Shown here one piece after another: positions 24,752 through 33,550 of a stretch of 64,000 nucleotides of DNA (within the stretch, counting starts at the first letter, position 1; each line of letters starts with the position of its first letter). The notes below the pieces were generated by a model that saw only the letters and a program-made list of their open reading frames with translations, made no database searches and was not told where the DNA came from. Both the position numbers and the translations under genes were made by a program. The DNA comes from JAHRAW01 sp965203265 (GTDB taxonomy: Bacteria; Pseudomonadota; Gammaproteobacteria; Arenicellales; Poriferihabitantaceae): the NCBI GenBank assembly GCA_965203265.1, contig CBDBBV010000002.1:1364001-1428000 (forward strand). Direction: 5' to 3'.

Positions 24752-27700
24752 TCAGAATCGTGTCTCGCCCTTCAATAGAACTGCGTGGTCGGCATCCGCA
24801 TTCGCCGATTCGCGGCGTTCGCCGGATAGGCGCAGGGTGAACGGGAACGAGCCTTTGGAAGCCCAATCCACGCCCAGACGATACAGTTTGCCGTTTTCTT
24901 GCAGAGTCAGGCCGCCCCATGGGGTGAGTAGGCCGTTTCGTTGGCCGGGGGTGGATAGGCCGTAGCCCATGCGTATTTCCAGTCGTCCGCTGGGGTCGTG
25001 GGCGACAGGAGAAGCGTCTCCGCGCAGGCCGTTCGACCAGATTTGGCCGGTGTTGCCGCCGCCGTTGTTGCCATAGCCGGGGCGCATCACGAAGGACAGG
25101 CCCTGCCCATCGGCGCCGGGGGAGTTGCGTAGGGTGGCTTGGATGCCCCATTCCTCGTAGTCGTTTCGGCCAAGTAGGGCGTGGGCTGTGGCGGAGGCGT
25201 TTATGCCGGTTTGCGGGTTGGTATAGCGCACGCCGGTGGCGATTTCCGCGCCGGCGCCGGTGTTGCCGTCTCCGCCGTCGTGGCGCATTCCGAGGGAGAA
25301 TGACGGGGAAAGGTGGCCGCCGTTGGTGAGGCTACGAGTGCGGCTGGCTTCGGCGGCTAGGCGCATGAGGGTGGCGTCTACCGTGAGGGCGGCGGTTTGT
25401 TCGCTTTTTTCTACCTCCATCTCGGTTTGCGTGAATTCGCCTTTGAGGCGCACGTTGGCGGTGCCGTCGGCGCTCGACCACAACAGGCCGCTGCCGCCGG
25501 TGCCGATGGTGCGTAGGTTTACATCGCTGGATGTGGCTGGGCTGCCTTCGGGGGTGATTTCCACTTCGCCGCTGCCGTAACCGGCGGTAGCCCACCAACT
25601 CAGCGCGCCTGAACGCCAGCCGAGGTAGGGGTGGATGGCTTGTATATCGATCTCGTAATCGCCCTGGCCACCGCCGCCTTCGCCGGTGTCTTGGTAGTCG
25701 AACTCGCCCTCGCTCCACGATAGGGCTAGGCCGGCCAACAAGTTTTCCCGCAGTATGCTGTCTACGCCGATTTGTGCGCCGTGCAGGTTGCCGTCGAATT
25801 CCAACCCGTCGTTTTCGCCGGAGAGGTTGCGGTATTCGCCACTGCCCCACAGGGAGGTTTTGCGCACGCCGTCTGCGCGACTACTTTCGGTGTGAAACGG
25901 CAGAACGAATCGGCTACCGTGCAACAGGTCGCGTAGGGGGCGGTTTTCGTTGATCAAGCCGGGGGCGTGAGTTTGCAAGGTGCCCGCGAGGGAACTTTGG
26001 CCGCCGAGATTGGCCGAGGCGGTGCCGCCGCCCCCACCGCCGCCATTTAGCACCTGCCCGACTCGCGCCGAAATAGCACCGGTCACCCGACCGGCCACGG
26101 CGCGCGCTACTTCGGGTAGGGCGGTGCGGTGTATCTGCTCCGTGGGGGTTTTCGGGGCGTCTTTATCGGTGATGGTTATCGTCACCGAATTGGGACTGCC
26201 GGCGGTTACCGTGGCGGGTAGGGTGCCGAGGGCGACTGTGAAGGTTTCGTTGTCGGCATCGGCGTCCTGCGTGGTGGTGATGGTGCCGGTGGCGCTGGTT
26301 TGGCCGCTTGATATGGTGATGCTCGACAAGGTGCCGTAATCGCTGGAATCGGTGCCGCTACCGGCGGTTAGCGTTAGCGGAATGACCACATCGGCACTGG
26401 GACTGAGCGCCGCCGACAGGGTGGCCGTTATGGTTACGGAAGTGCCCTCGGCTACCGTGCTCGGCGTGGCCGAGAGGCGTACAGTGGGGATAGTGGGGGT
26501 AGTCGGTGCCGATTGCGGCAGTCGTAGGCTGAGGGGCACTGTGTTGCCCGCGGTCCAGCTCAAGCCGGTGTTCGACCAGACGGCTTGTCGACCGGTGATC
26601 GTGGCGCTCGACAGGGCGAAGGCGGTAGTGCCGACATAGAACGAGTAGGTTTTCAGCTTGGTGCTGGGGGCAAGGCCGAAACTCACGGTCAGGGTGCCGC
26701 TATTGACGGTGATTCGATTAATCGCCACCCTTACGCCATCAATCACAACACCATTGTCGTTCAAATTGAGCGAACTGTCCGTGGTGGAGCAGGTAGTAGC
26801 ACCCACACCAATGCAGCCCAAGCCGTCCGCTCCGGCGTTGGTGATAGTCAGCGTGTCCGACCACAGGGTGCGCCCCGGCGTCCCCGTACCCGTAACCCAC
26901 GAGCCGCCGCCCCCCGCGTTCACCGCCCGCACCCGCACATCGTAGGATGTATCGTCGGTCAGTCCCGTGATCTCCCCGCTCGCCGTGGTGCCGCTGTGTG
27001 CGGCGTCCACCCAGCCGGTGGACGGATCGCCCGCCGTGCTCGCCGCCTGATTCGCCGCGCTCGTCAACTTATACTGCACATCGTAGCCGCTGAGCGCCCG
27101 CGAGCCGGTGTCCGTCGGCGCGGTCCAAGTGGCGATCAGCTTACCGGGTTCCTGCTCAAGCACGAGGCCGGTGGGCGCGCCGGGGGCGACTGCCGCCGTC
27201 CGTTGTAGCGTTACCGGCAGCACCTGCCCTACGCTCCAAGTCTGCGTGGTGGTCCACTCAGCGCTCGCGCCCGTTTCCGTATGCAAAGGGAAAGGCTGGC
27301 CGCCTACATGCAGCGAGTACTCCCGCAAGGCGGCGCTCGGTGCTGGGTTGAGATTGAAGGAGGCAAAACCTGCATCGACATAAAGCCCTGTCACCGTGTG
27401 CGTCGTGCCGCTCAGAGTGATCGTGTTGTCCGTGAGCCTTGCTGCATCGCTACACCGGAAGGCGGTCACACTGTTGTCGCAGCCGTACTGGGATGATTGC
27501 TGCGCTACCGTCAGCGTGGCCGCCCAAATCGGCTGGTCGCTGGCGTCTTGCCGGGTGATGCGCACCATGTAGGTCTTTTTGGTGGTGCCGTCCTGCGCGG
27601 TAACCTCCACCATGATCGCATTCGCCCCCTCCGTCAGCACGATGGCGGCGCTGTCCGTGCCGCTGCTCACCGCCGTCAGGGGGGCGCTCTTGCCCACTTT

Positions 27701-27937
27701 CACGGTGGCGTTGGACTGGTTCACAGTCGGCGTCAGTTTGACATGGCTGATCGAATTCGCCACCAATGCCGAGTACTCGACAGTAGTGGCGGCGAAGGTG
27801 GAAGGGGACAGCGTGAGCGCGGAGAATGTACCCGTTTCGCTCGTACTGCGCGAGGCAGTCAAGGCGCTCAGGGTGGCGTCGGTGGATTGGGCGGTGGCCG
27901 GGAGAGTTGTGAACAGAAACAATGCGCCCGCGAGCAA
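24752..27937 (-). CDS. Type Va autotransporter with Cadherin-like, FnIII and Calx-beta passenger domains (phase variable)
   Basis: At least 1061 residues. The signal peptide core (LLAGALFLFTTLPATA) precedes a passenger with a Cadherin-like beta-sandwich domain (~residues 20-130), a FnIII domain (~250-350: APTGLVLEQEPGKLIATWTAP), a strand-rich region, and a Calx-beta domain (~480-590). A linker with AGRVTGAISARVGQVL and a Gly run leads to a C-terminal 12-strand barrel ending in Phe (LLKGETRF). The displayed start is a TTG inside the signal peptide. The positively charged part of the signal (FKSAGVAARRQIG) lies upstream in the same frame, which continues through a poly-C tract to a stop at 28088. 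The likely true start is ATG 28095, currently out of frame (see 27997-28018). A homologous autotransporter is at 61697. Confidence 0.88.
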   Translation of the reverse strand: MLAGALFLFTTLPATAQSTDATLSALTASRSTSETGTFSALTLSPSTFAATTVEYSALVANSISHVKLTPTVNQSNATVKVGKSAPLTAVSSGTDSAAIVLTEGANAIMVEVTAQDGTTKKTYMVRITRQDASDQPIWAATLTVAQQSSQYGCDNSVTAFRCSDAARLTDNTITLSGTTHTVTGLYVDAGFASFNLNPAPSAALREYSLHVGGQPFPLHTETGASAEWTTTQTWSVGQVLPVTLQRTAAVAPGAPTGLVLEQEPGKLIATWTAPTDTGSRALSGYDVQYKLTSAANQAASTAGDPSTGWVDAAHSGTTASGEITGLTDDTSYDVRVRAVNAGGGGSWVTGTGTPGRTLWSDTLTITNAGADGLGCIGVGATTCSTTDSSLNLNDNGVVIDGVRVAINRITVNSGTLTVSFGLAPSTKLKTYSFYVGTTAFALSSATITGRQAVWSNTGLSWTAGNTVPLSLRLPQSAPTTPTIPTVRLSATPSTVAEGTSVTITATLSAALSPSADVVIPLTLTAGSGTDSSDYGTLSSITISSGQTSATGTITTTQDADADNETFTVALGTLPATVTAGSPNSVTITITDKDAPKTPTEQIHRTALPEVARAVAGRVTGAISARVGQVLNGGGGGGGTASANLGGQSSLAGTLQTHAPGLINENRPLRDLLHGSRFVLPFHTESSRADGVRKTSLWGSGEYRNLSGENDGLEFDGNLHGAQIGVDSILRENLLAGLALSWSEGEFDYQDTGEGGGGQGDYEIDIQAIHPYLGWRSGALSWWATAGYGSGEVEITPEGSPATSSDVNLRTIGTGGSGLLWSSADGTANVRLKGEFTQTEMEVEKSEQTAALTVDATLMRLAAEASRTRSLTNGGHLSPSFSLGMRHDGGDGNTGAGAEIATGVRYTNPQTGINASATAHALLGRNDYEEWGIQATLRNSPGADGQGLSFVMRPGYGNNGGGNTGQIWSNGLRGDASPVAHDPSGRLEIRMGYGLSTPGQRNGLLTPWGGLTLQENGKLYRLGVDWASKGSFPFTLRLSGERRESANADADHAVLLKGETRF

Positions 27938-27996
27938 TGCGGCGCATAGACCGATTTGGCGGCGGGCGGCTACCCCCGCCGATTTAAACGTTAATA

Positions 27997-28018
27997 GGGG
28001 GGGGGGGGGGGGGGGGGG
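27997..28018 (-). repeat. Poly-C tract of 22 bases in the 5' coding region (phase-variation switch)
   Basis: Twenty-two consecutive G on the plus strand (C on the coding strand) lie between the ribosome binding site/ATG at 28095 and the signal peptide of the autotransporter. With 22 C the ATG frame reads seven Pro codons, then TAT TAA, and stops. With 20 or 23 C it would continue in frame into the signal peptide. Slipped-strand mispairing at such a tract is a known on/off mechanism for surface proteins. The exact length may be affected by sequencing error. Confidence 0.85.
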
Positions 28019-28191
28019 CTTGGGTTCAGGCTTGGGTTCACATTCTCGCCAACGGCGATGGTAGCGGATTGGATGATTTGACGATGGCTATTCATGACGA
28101 TTCTCCTGCGGGTGGGTGAGTTGGGCAGTCGGCTGATCTGCCGTTTTGAATTGGAGGGGCTACATTACCGGATATTCTCGGTGCTTGGCAA
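28019..28191 (-). promoter_or_regulatory. Promoter, ribosome binding site and probable true start of the autotransporter
   Basis: On the minus strand TTGCCA (28186-28191) and TAATGT (28162-28167) form a plausible sigma-70 pair with 18-base spacing. GGAGA stands 6 bases before ATG at 28095. From that ATG the frame reads MNSHRQIIQSATIAVGEN and then NPSLNPS up to the poly-C tract. The good Shine-Dalgarno and the absence of any start in the signal-peptide frame upstream argue that this is the natural start. Confidence 0.6.
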
Positions 28192-28374
28192 GGCCCTGTA
28201 CCCGGCGATTTATCGCGAAATTCGGGCGATTTTACAGATAACCGCGTCCGGCGGGGGGAAATTCGGCGTTTTTGCGCTATTTTCGGGGCGACCGACCCGA
28301 TCCGGGCGCGCCGACCGCCGCGCGGGTTCTCGGTTATAATCCGCCTCCATCCGAACCACCCAGCCATCACCGCC

Positions 28375-29238
28375 GTGAAAATCGACACAGTCGGACTGTT
28401 CGGCAAATTCAATGACCGCAGCGTGAGCGGCACGGTTGCCGACATCCGTGCATTGCTGGAGAAAAATCGCCTGAAAGTCCTGCTGGGCGGCACCACCTCG
28501 CCGGCCATAGATGGCGAACGTCTGGACGAGGGCGACCCACGCCTCGGCGAGATCATCGATCTGGCCATGGTGGTGGGCGGAGACGGCACCATGCTGAGCG
28601 CGGCGCGCACGTTGGCGGCGCACGAAATCCCGGCGGTCGGCGTCAATCTCGGCCGCCTCGGCTTTCTCGCCGACATCGCTCTCGGCGACCTGAAATCCAG
28701 CCTCGACGCCATTTTGCGGGGCGACTATCACATCGAGCGGCGTAGTTTGCTGGACACCAGCGTGCGGCGGGGGGGCGAGATCGTGTGCGGCGGCAGTTCG
28801 GTCAACGATACGGTGATTTCCAAGGGCAGCACGGGTCGCCTGATCGAGTTTGAAATCCGCGTCAACGGGCAGTTTCTCAGCCACATCCGCAGCGACGGCG
28901 TAATCCTCGCCACGCCGACCGGCTCGACCGCGTATTCGCTGTCCGCCGGCGGGCCGATCATCTATCCGACCTTGCCGGTGATCAGCCTTTCGCCGGTGTG
29001 CCCGCACATGCTGAGCAATCGCCCCATCGTCCTCGACCACAATGCGACCATCGAAATTTCCCATCTGGTGTTCGCCGAAACTCACGCCAATCTGGCTCTG
29101 GACGGGGTGATCATCTGCAAACTGCACGGAGACGAGGTGATCACGGTGAGCAAGGCGGCGGCGACTCTGTCCATGATTCGCATCAACCGCCACGACCACT
29201 TCGAGACGCTGCGCTCCAAACTCGGCTGGAATGAATGA
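28375..29238 (+). CDS. nadK: NAD kinase
   Basis: A 287-residue kinase making NADP from NAD and ATP. Diagnostic motifs: GGDGTMLSAAR, VGVNLGRLGFLADI, SSVNDTVISKG (NE/D motif) and LATPTGSTAYSLSAGGPI. It starts at GTG 28375; a TATAAT lies at 28335. It is immediately followed by recN, as in many gammaproteobacteria. Confidence 0.97.
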   Translation: MKIDTVGLFGKFNDRSVSGTVADIRALLEKNRLKVLLGGTTSPAIDGERLDEGDPRLGEIIDLAMVVGGDGTMLSAARTLAAHEIPAVGVNLGRLGFLADIALGDLKSSLDAILRGDYHIERRSLLDTSVRRGGEIVCGGSSVNDTVISKGSTGRLIEFEIRVNGQFLSHIRSDGVILATPTGSTAYSLSAGGPIIYPTLPVISLSPVCPHMLSNRPIVLDHNATIEISHLVFAETHANLALDGVIICKLHGDEVITVSKAAATLSMIRINRHDHFETLRSKLGWNE

Positions 29239-29241
29239 TCG

Positions 29242-30912
29242 ATGATCGACTGGCTGGAAATCCGCGATCTGGCCATCGCCGAGCACATCGCGCTGGAATT
29301 CGGCGACGGCTTCACCGCGGTTACCGGCGAGACCGGTTCGGGGAAATCGCTCATCGTCGAGGCGTTGGCGGCGCTGCTCGGCGGGAGATGCGAAAACGCG
29401 ATGATTCGGCGGCGGCAGGAAAGCGCGGAAATTCAGGGGGGCTTCAAGTTGGACGGCTGTGAGGCGGCGATGGCGTGGCTGCGCGACAACGATTTCCACA
29501 ATGAAATTGCAGATGAGGACGCGAGCGAGTGCATCCTGCGGCGGGTGGTGCGGCGCGATCGGCCGAGCCGCGCCTATATCAACGGGCGCGCCGCCACCGC
29601 CGCCCAGCTGCGCGCCCTCGGACGCGAGTTGGTGGAGATTCACGGGCAGAACGAACACCATGCCCTGCTCGGCAAGCCGGGGCAGTTGGCGCTACTCGAC
29701 GGCGCCGCCGGCAACGGCGAAAAACTGGCGCGGCTGGGCAGTTGCCACGAGAAATTGATGGCGGTGCGCGCGCAAATGGCGCAGGTGACCGAACGCGGCG
29801 ATCTGGCGCGCGAGCGAGCCGAGCTGCTGGGCGCGCACATTGCGGAACTGGAGTCTCTCGCCCCGCAGGCCGACGAGTGGCCGCGACTGGAGGCACAGCA
29901 CCGGCGCATGCACCACGCACAGGAGTTGGCCGAGGGGACGCGCACGGTCGCCGAGCGACTGCGGGAAAGCGAGAGCGAGGTGCTGGCGGCGTGTTGTCGG
30001 CAGTTGCGGCGGCTGGCGGAATTCGATGGGCGGCTGAACGGCATCGTCGCCATGTTGGAGGAAGCCGGAGTCAATCTGAACGAGTCCGCCGAGCAGTTGC
30101 TGGCGTTGGGCGGAGACGGCGCCGTCGATGCGGCGCAGATTGCCGAGATCGAGGCGCGATTCTCCCGCTATCACGAACTCGCCCGCAAGCATCGGGTGTT
30201 GCCGAACCTGCTCGCGGAAAAACTCGAACAGCTGCGCGTCGAACTGGCGCAAGCGGCGGATCCGGCGGCGGAATTGCAGCGGCTGGAGGCGCAGTGGCAG
30301 GCTCACTTGGCCGAGTACGATGAGCTGGCGGGCGAAATCGGCAAACGCCGAGGCAAGGCGGCGAAACACCTGTCCGCCGGCGTTACCGAGCTGATGCAGG
30401 TGCTCGGCATGGCCGGTGGCGAGTTGGAAATCCGCCTGCTGCCGAACGAAACGGGGCGCATCGCCCGGCGCGGCGGGGAGAGCGTGGAATTCGCCGTGAG
30501 CGCCAATCCGGGGCTGCCTCTCGGGCCGCTGGAGAAGGTCGCATCCGGCGGCGAACTGTCGCGCATTTCGCTGGCCATCAATGTGGTGCTGGCGGCGGAT
30601 GCGCCGACTTCCACCCTGCTGTTCGACGAGGTGGATGTGGGCATCGGCGGGCGGGTGGCGGAGATCGTCGGGCGGAAATTGCGCCAACTGGGGGGCAGTC
30701 GGCAGGTGGTGTGCATAACCCATCTGCCGCAGGTGGCCGCCAACGGGCATCATCACTGGTCGGTGGTCAAGCAAACCGGCAAGCGGGCCACGGTCGGCGT
30801 GCACCGGTTGGACGGCAATCTGCGCGTGGAGGAGATCGCCCGCATGACCGCCGGCGCCGATTTGACGCCGCAATCTCTGGCGCACGCCGAGCGGTTGCTG
30901 CAATCGGCATGA
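29242..30912 (+). CDS. recN: DNA repair protein RecN
   Basis: A 556-residue SMC-like ATPase acting in double-strand break repair. Walker A VTGETGSGKSLIVEAL near the N-terminus, then EIHGQNEHHALL, a central coiled coil rich in Ala/Glu/Leu (about residues 150-370), the signature EKVASGGELSRISLAI and Walker B LLFDEVDVGIGGRVA, then CITHLPQVAANGHHHW. Four bases separate it from nadK, and it overlaps the next gene by ATGA. Confidence 0.97.
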   Translation: MIDWLEIRDLAIAEHIALEFGDGFTAVTGETGSGKSLIVEALAALLGGRCENAMIRRRQESAEIQGGFKLDGCEAAMAWLRDNDFHNEIADEDASECILRRVVRRDRPSRAYINGRAATAAQLRALGRELVEIHGQNEHHALLGKPGQLALLDGAAGNGEKLARLGSCHEKLMAVRAQMAQVTERGDLARERAELLGAHIAELESLAPQADEWPRLEAQHRRMHHAQELAEGTRTVAERLRESESEVLAACCRQLRRLAEFDGRLNGIVAMLEEAGVNLNESAEQLLALGGDGAVDAAQIAEIEARFSRYHELARKHRVLPNLLAEKLEQLRVELAQAADPAAELQRLEAQWQAHLAEYDELAGEIGKRRGKAAKHLSAGVTELMQVLGMAGGELEIRLLPNETGRIARRGGESVEFAVSANPGLPLGPLEKVASGGELSRISLAINVVLAADAPTSTLLFDEVDVGIGGRVAEIVGRKLRQLGGSRQVVCITHLPQVAANGHHHWSVVKQTGKRATVGVHRLDGNLRVEEIARMTAGADLTPQSLAHAERLLQSA

Positions 30913-31409
30913 AGGCGGCGCAGCAGTCAGCCCAGCGGGAGATTCGCGCGGCGCGATTGGAGGATGTGGAGGGCATTCACGCGCTGTTGAGGCATTTCAG
31001 CGACCACGGCGTGTTGCTGCCGCGCTCCCACAGCGACCTGTATCAGAGTTTGCGCGAATTTCTGGTGGTGGAGGCGCACGGCACCATCATCGCCTGCGGC
31101 GCTTTGCAGATTTTCACCCATGAATTGGGCGAGGTCAGGAGCCTGGCGGTTGCGCCGCGCCACGCCAATCTGGGGCTGGGGCACGATCTGGTGCGCCGCA
31201 TCGAGGAGGAGGCACTGGAGATCGGCCTGAGTCGGCTGATGGCGCTGACCTACGCCACCGGTTTCTTTCACAAACTGGGCTTCCGCACTGTAGAGATGAG
31301 TGAGTTGCCGGAGAAGGTGTGGGGCGCCTGCATCAACTGTTACAAGTTCATGAATTGTGATGAAATAGCCGTCCTCAAAAATTTGAACCCGAATCCGAAC
31401 CCGCAATAA
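30909..31409 (+). CDS. GNAT N-acetyltransferase, ArgA-like (amino-acid N-acetyltransferase)
   Basis: A 166-residue GNAT enzyme. Residues 12-145 align in pattern with the C-terminal acetyltransferase domain of N-acetylglutamate synthase: IRAARLEDVEGIHALL, the acceptor segment IACGALQIF, EVRSLAVAPRHANLGLGHDLV (acetyl-CoA pyrophosphate loop) and LTYATGFFHKLGFRTVE, close to the ArgA FFxxxGF motif. It lacks the amino-acid kinase domain, so it resembles stand-alone short NAGS enzymes; with argD at 6342 a role in arginine synthesis is plausible. Its start overlaps the recN stop. Confidence 0.85.
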   Translation: MKAAQQSAQREIRAARLEDVEGIHALLRHFSDHGVLLPRSHSDLYQSLREFLVVEAHGTIIACGALQIFTHELGEVRSLAVAPRHANLGLGHDLVRRIEEEALEIGLSRLMALTYATGFFHKLGFRTVEMSELPEKVWGACINCYKFMNCDEIAVLKNLNPNPNPQ

Positions 31410-31429
31410 CCTAACCGAGAACCCATCCG

Positions 31430-31786
31430 ATGAAATCGTTTTATCGTCTATTTTTATTGTCCGCCGCCCTTTGTCTGCTACTGCAAGGTTGCGTATACCG
31501 CATCGATGTGCAGCAGGGCAATGAAATTACTGCGGAAATGCTGAACCGGCTGGAAGTCGGCATGAGCAAGGAGGAGGTCATCGAGGTGCTCGGCCTGCCG
31601 CTGGTCAACGATCCGTTTCATCTGGATCGATGGGACTACTATTTCTACCTGAAGAAGGGCAAGGGCGGCGAGGTGGAGCAACGTTCCGCGACCTTGCGAT
31701 TTAGCGAGGGGGTGCTGAGCGGCATGGATAGTACGTTGGTCGACGAAGCGGAAACGGAGACGGAAACGGAAAGCGAAAGCGAATAA
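31430..31786 (+). CDS. bamE: Outer membrane protein assembly factor BamE
   Basis: A 118-residue lipoprotein of the BAM complex that inserts beta-barrels into the outer membrane. Signal with lipobox LLLQGC (Cys about residue 21), then the SmpA/OmlA fold: GNEITAEMLNRLEVGMSKEEVIEVLGLPLVNDPFHLDRWDYYF-like region, with the key MSKEEV and RWDYYF parts. The C-terminus is a short Glu/Thr repeat (ETETETESESE), unusual. Follows recN, as in many relatives. Confidence 0.95.
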   Translation: MKSFYRLFLLSAALCLLLQGCVYRIDVQQGNEITAEMLNRLEVGMSKEEVIEVLGLPLVNDPFHLDRWDYYFYLKKGKGGEVEQRSATLRFSEGVLSGMDSTLVDEAETETETESESE

Positions 31787-31831
31787 GGCGCTCTCGGTCG
31801 CCGGTCGCCAGCCGCCAACTGCCAACCGCGA

Positions 31832-32317
31832 TCAGTCGCGGAAATTCACATATTGCAGGGGTAGTCCGAGCCGCTGTTCGTCGAGGAAGGCGATCACCTG
31901 CTGCAAGTCGTCTCGCTTCTTCCCGCTCACCCGAACCTGCCCGCTGCGGATGGCCGACTGCACCTTCATCTTGCGCCCCTTGATCAGCTTCACGATCCGC
32001 CGAGCCAGATCGATGTCCACGCCCTGACGCACCTTGATCTCCTGCACCGCCTTGCCGCCCGCACTCACCCGCACCTCCCCCTTCTCCAAGCAGGCAACAT
32101 CCACCGCCCGCTTGGCCAGTTTCAGCTGCAGCACCTCCACCACCTGCCCGACCTTGAAGTCGTCATCGGCGTGCACGGTGAGCAGCGGATCGCTTTCCTC
32201 CACGCGGGCATCGCTGCCCTTGAAATCGAAACGGGTGCCGACCTCCCGATTGGTCTGGTTCACGGCGTTCTTCACCTCCTGCCAGTCCACTTCGGAGACG
32301 ATATCGAACGAGGGCAT
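31832..32317 (-). CDS. yajQ: YajQ family nucleotide/cyclic-di-GMP-binding protein
   Basis: A 161-residue YajQ protein (UPF0234). MPSFDIVSEVDWQEVKNAVN, REVGTRFDFKGSDARVE, VRQGVDIDLARRIVKLIK and KVQSAIRSGQVRVSGKKRDDLQ are the family signatures. Members bind nucleotides, and some bind cyclic di-GMP and act as regulators. Usual length. Convergent with bamE; mdh lies upstream on the same strand. Confidence 0.95.
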   Translation of the reverse strand: MPSFDIVSEVDWQEVKNAVNQTNREVGTRFDFKGSDARVEESDPLLTVHADDDFKVGQVVEVLQLKLAKRAVDVACLEKGEVRVSAGGKAVQEIKVRQGVDIDLARRIVKLIKGRKMKVQSAIRSGQVRVSGKKRDDLQQVIAFLDEQRLGLPLQYVNFRD

Positions 32318-32334
32318 GGTTCAAATTCCTCCGA

Positions 32335-33312
32335 TCACAGCAAGTCGCGAATCGCGTCCCGCTCCTGCCGCAATTCCTCCGCGGTGGCGTCCATCAAGCG
32401 GCGGCTGAAGTCGCTGATTTCCAAGCCCTGTACGATGCGGTATCGCCCGCCTTCGCAGATGGTCGGGAATGAGTAGATCAGGCCCGCTTCGATGCCGTAA
32501 CTGCCGTCGCTGGCAACCGCCATGCTGACCCAATCGTCGGCGGCGCTGCCGAGGGCCCAGTCGCGCAAATGGTCGATGGCGGCGCTGGCGGCGCTGGCGG
32601 CGCTGGACGCCCCGCGCGCCTCGATGATGGCCGCGCCGCGCTGTTGTACCGCCGGAATGAAGTCGCGCTCAAGCCATTCCTGTTCGACCATTTCCCGCGC
32701 GCTTTCGCCCTTGGCCAGAGTATGGGAGATGTCCGGATATTGGGTCGCCGAATGGTTTCCCCAGATGGTCATTCGGCGGATGTCGCCGGCATGGAGATTC
32801 AGCTTGCCCGCCAGCCCAGCGACGGCGCGGTTGTGATCCAGACGAGTCATGGCGGTGAACTGGGTGGGGTCGAGATCGGGCGCGTTGGCGGCGGCGATGA
32901 GGGCGTTGGTGTTGGCCGGATTGCCGACCACCAGCACCTTGACCGATCCGGCGGCGTGGTCGTTGATCGCCCGCCCCTGACGGGAGAAAATCCTGCCGTT
33001 GTCCTGCAAAAGATCGCTGCGCTCCATGCCCGCAACGCGCGGCTTGGAGCCCACCAGCAGTGCGTAGTCGGCATCGGCAAAGGCCACCTCGGCTTCATCC
33101 GAAACGACGATACCGGCGAGCAGGGGGAAGGCGCAGTCCTGCAGCTCCATGACCACGCCGTGCAGGGCGTCCATCGCCGCCGGCACCTCCAGCAGTTGCA
33201 GAATGACCGGCTGATCGCGGCCAAGCATATCGCCGGCGGCAATGCGAAACAGCAACGAATAGGAAATACTACCGGCAGCACCGGTCAGCGCGACACGGGC
33301 GGGTGATTGCAT
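32335..33312 (-). CDS. mdh: Malate dehydrogenase (type 2, NAD dependent)
   Basis: A 325-residue TCA-cycle enzyme of the cytosolic-type MDH group found in many proteobacteria. NAD-binding VALTGAAGSISYSLLFRIA, VGSKPRVAGMERSDLL, VVGNPANTNALIAA, and the active-site region TRLDHNRAVAGLA with IWGNHSATQYPDI (catalytic His). The ATG at 33312 starts the family N-terminus; the upstream extension to 33378 is not conserved. A TATAAT on the minus strand at about 33352-33357 may be its -10. Confidence 0.95.
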   Translation of the reverse strand: MQSPARVALTGAAGSISYSLLFRIAAGDMLGRDQPVILQLLEVPAAMDALHGVVMELQDCAFPLLAGIVVSDEAEVAFADADYALLVGSKPRVAGMERSDLLQDNGRIFSRQGRAINDHAAGSVKVLVVGNPANTNALIAAANAPDLDPTQFTAMTRLDHNRAVAGLAGKLNLHAGDIRRMTIWGNHSATQYPDISHTLAKGESAREMVEQEWLERDFIPAVQQRGAAIIEARGASSAASAASAAIDHLRDWALGSAADDWVSMAVASDGSYGIEAGLIYSFPTICEGGRYRIVQGLEISDFSRRLMDATAEELRQERDAIRDLL

Positions 33313-33550
33313 GGGATTTAACCGGAATGACAGGGATGACAGAGGGCGCGGATTATACCGAAAGGGGCGATTGTCCACACCTCGCCGGGCGTGTTAGAGT
33401 TCACTTTGCTGTTATTCTGTTATCAGTTGACCCACAAACCTTGGAGCATAATGGTCATGTCGATAATCATTCCGCCCTGCGTTGCACAAACAACCTTGGG
33501 CGCATCGCCGGGATTGTCGGCAAGCGCCTCCGCTACGCGGATTTGATCGG

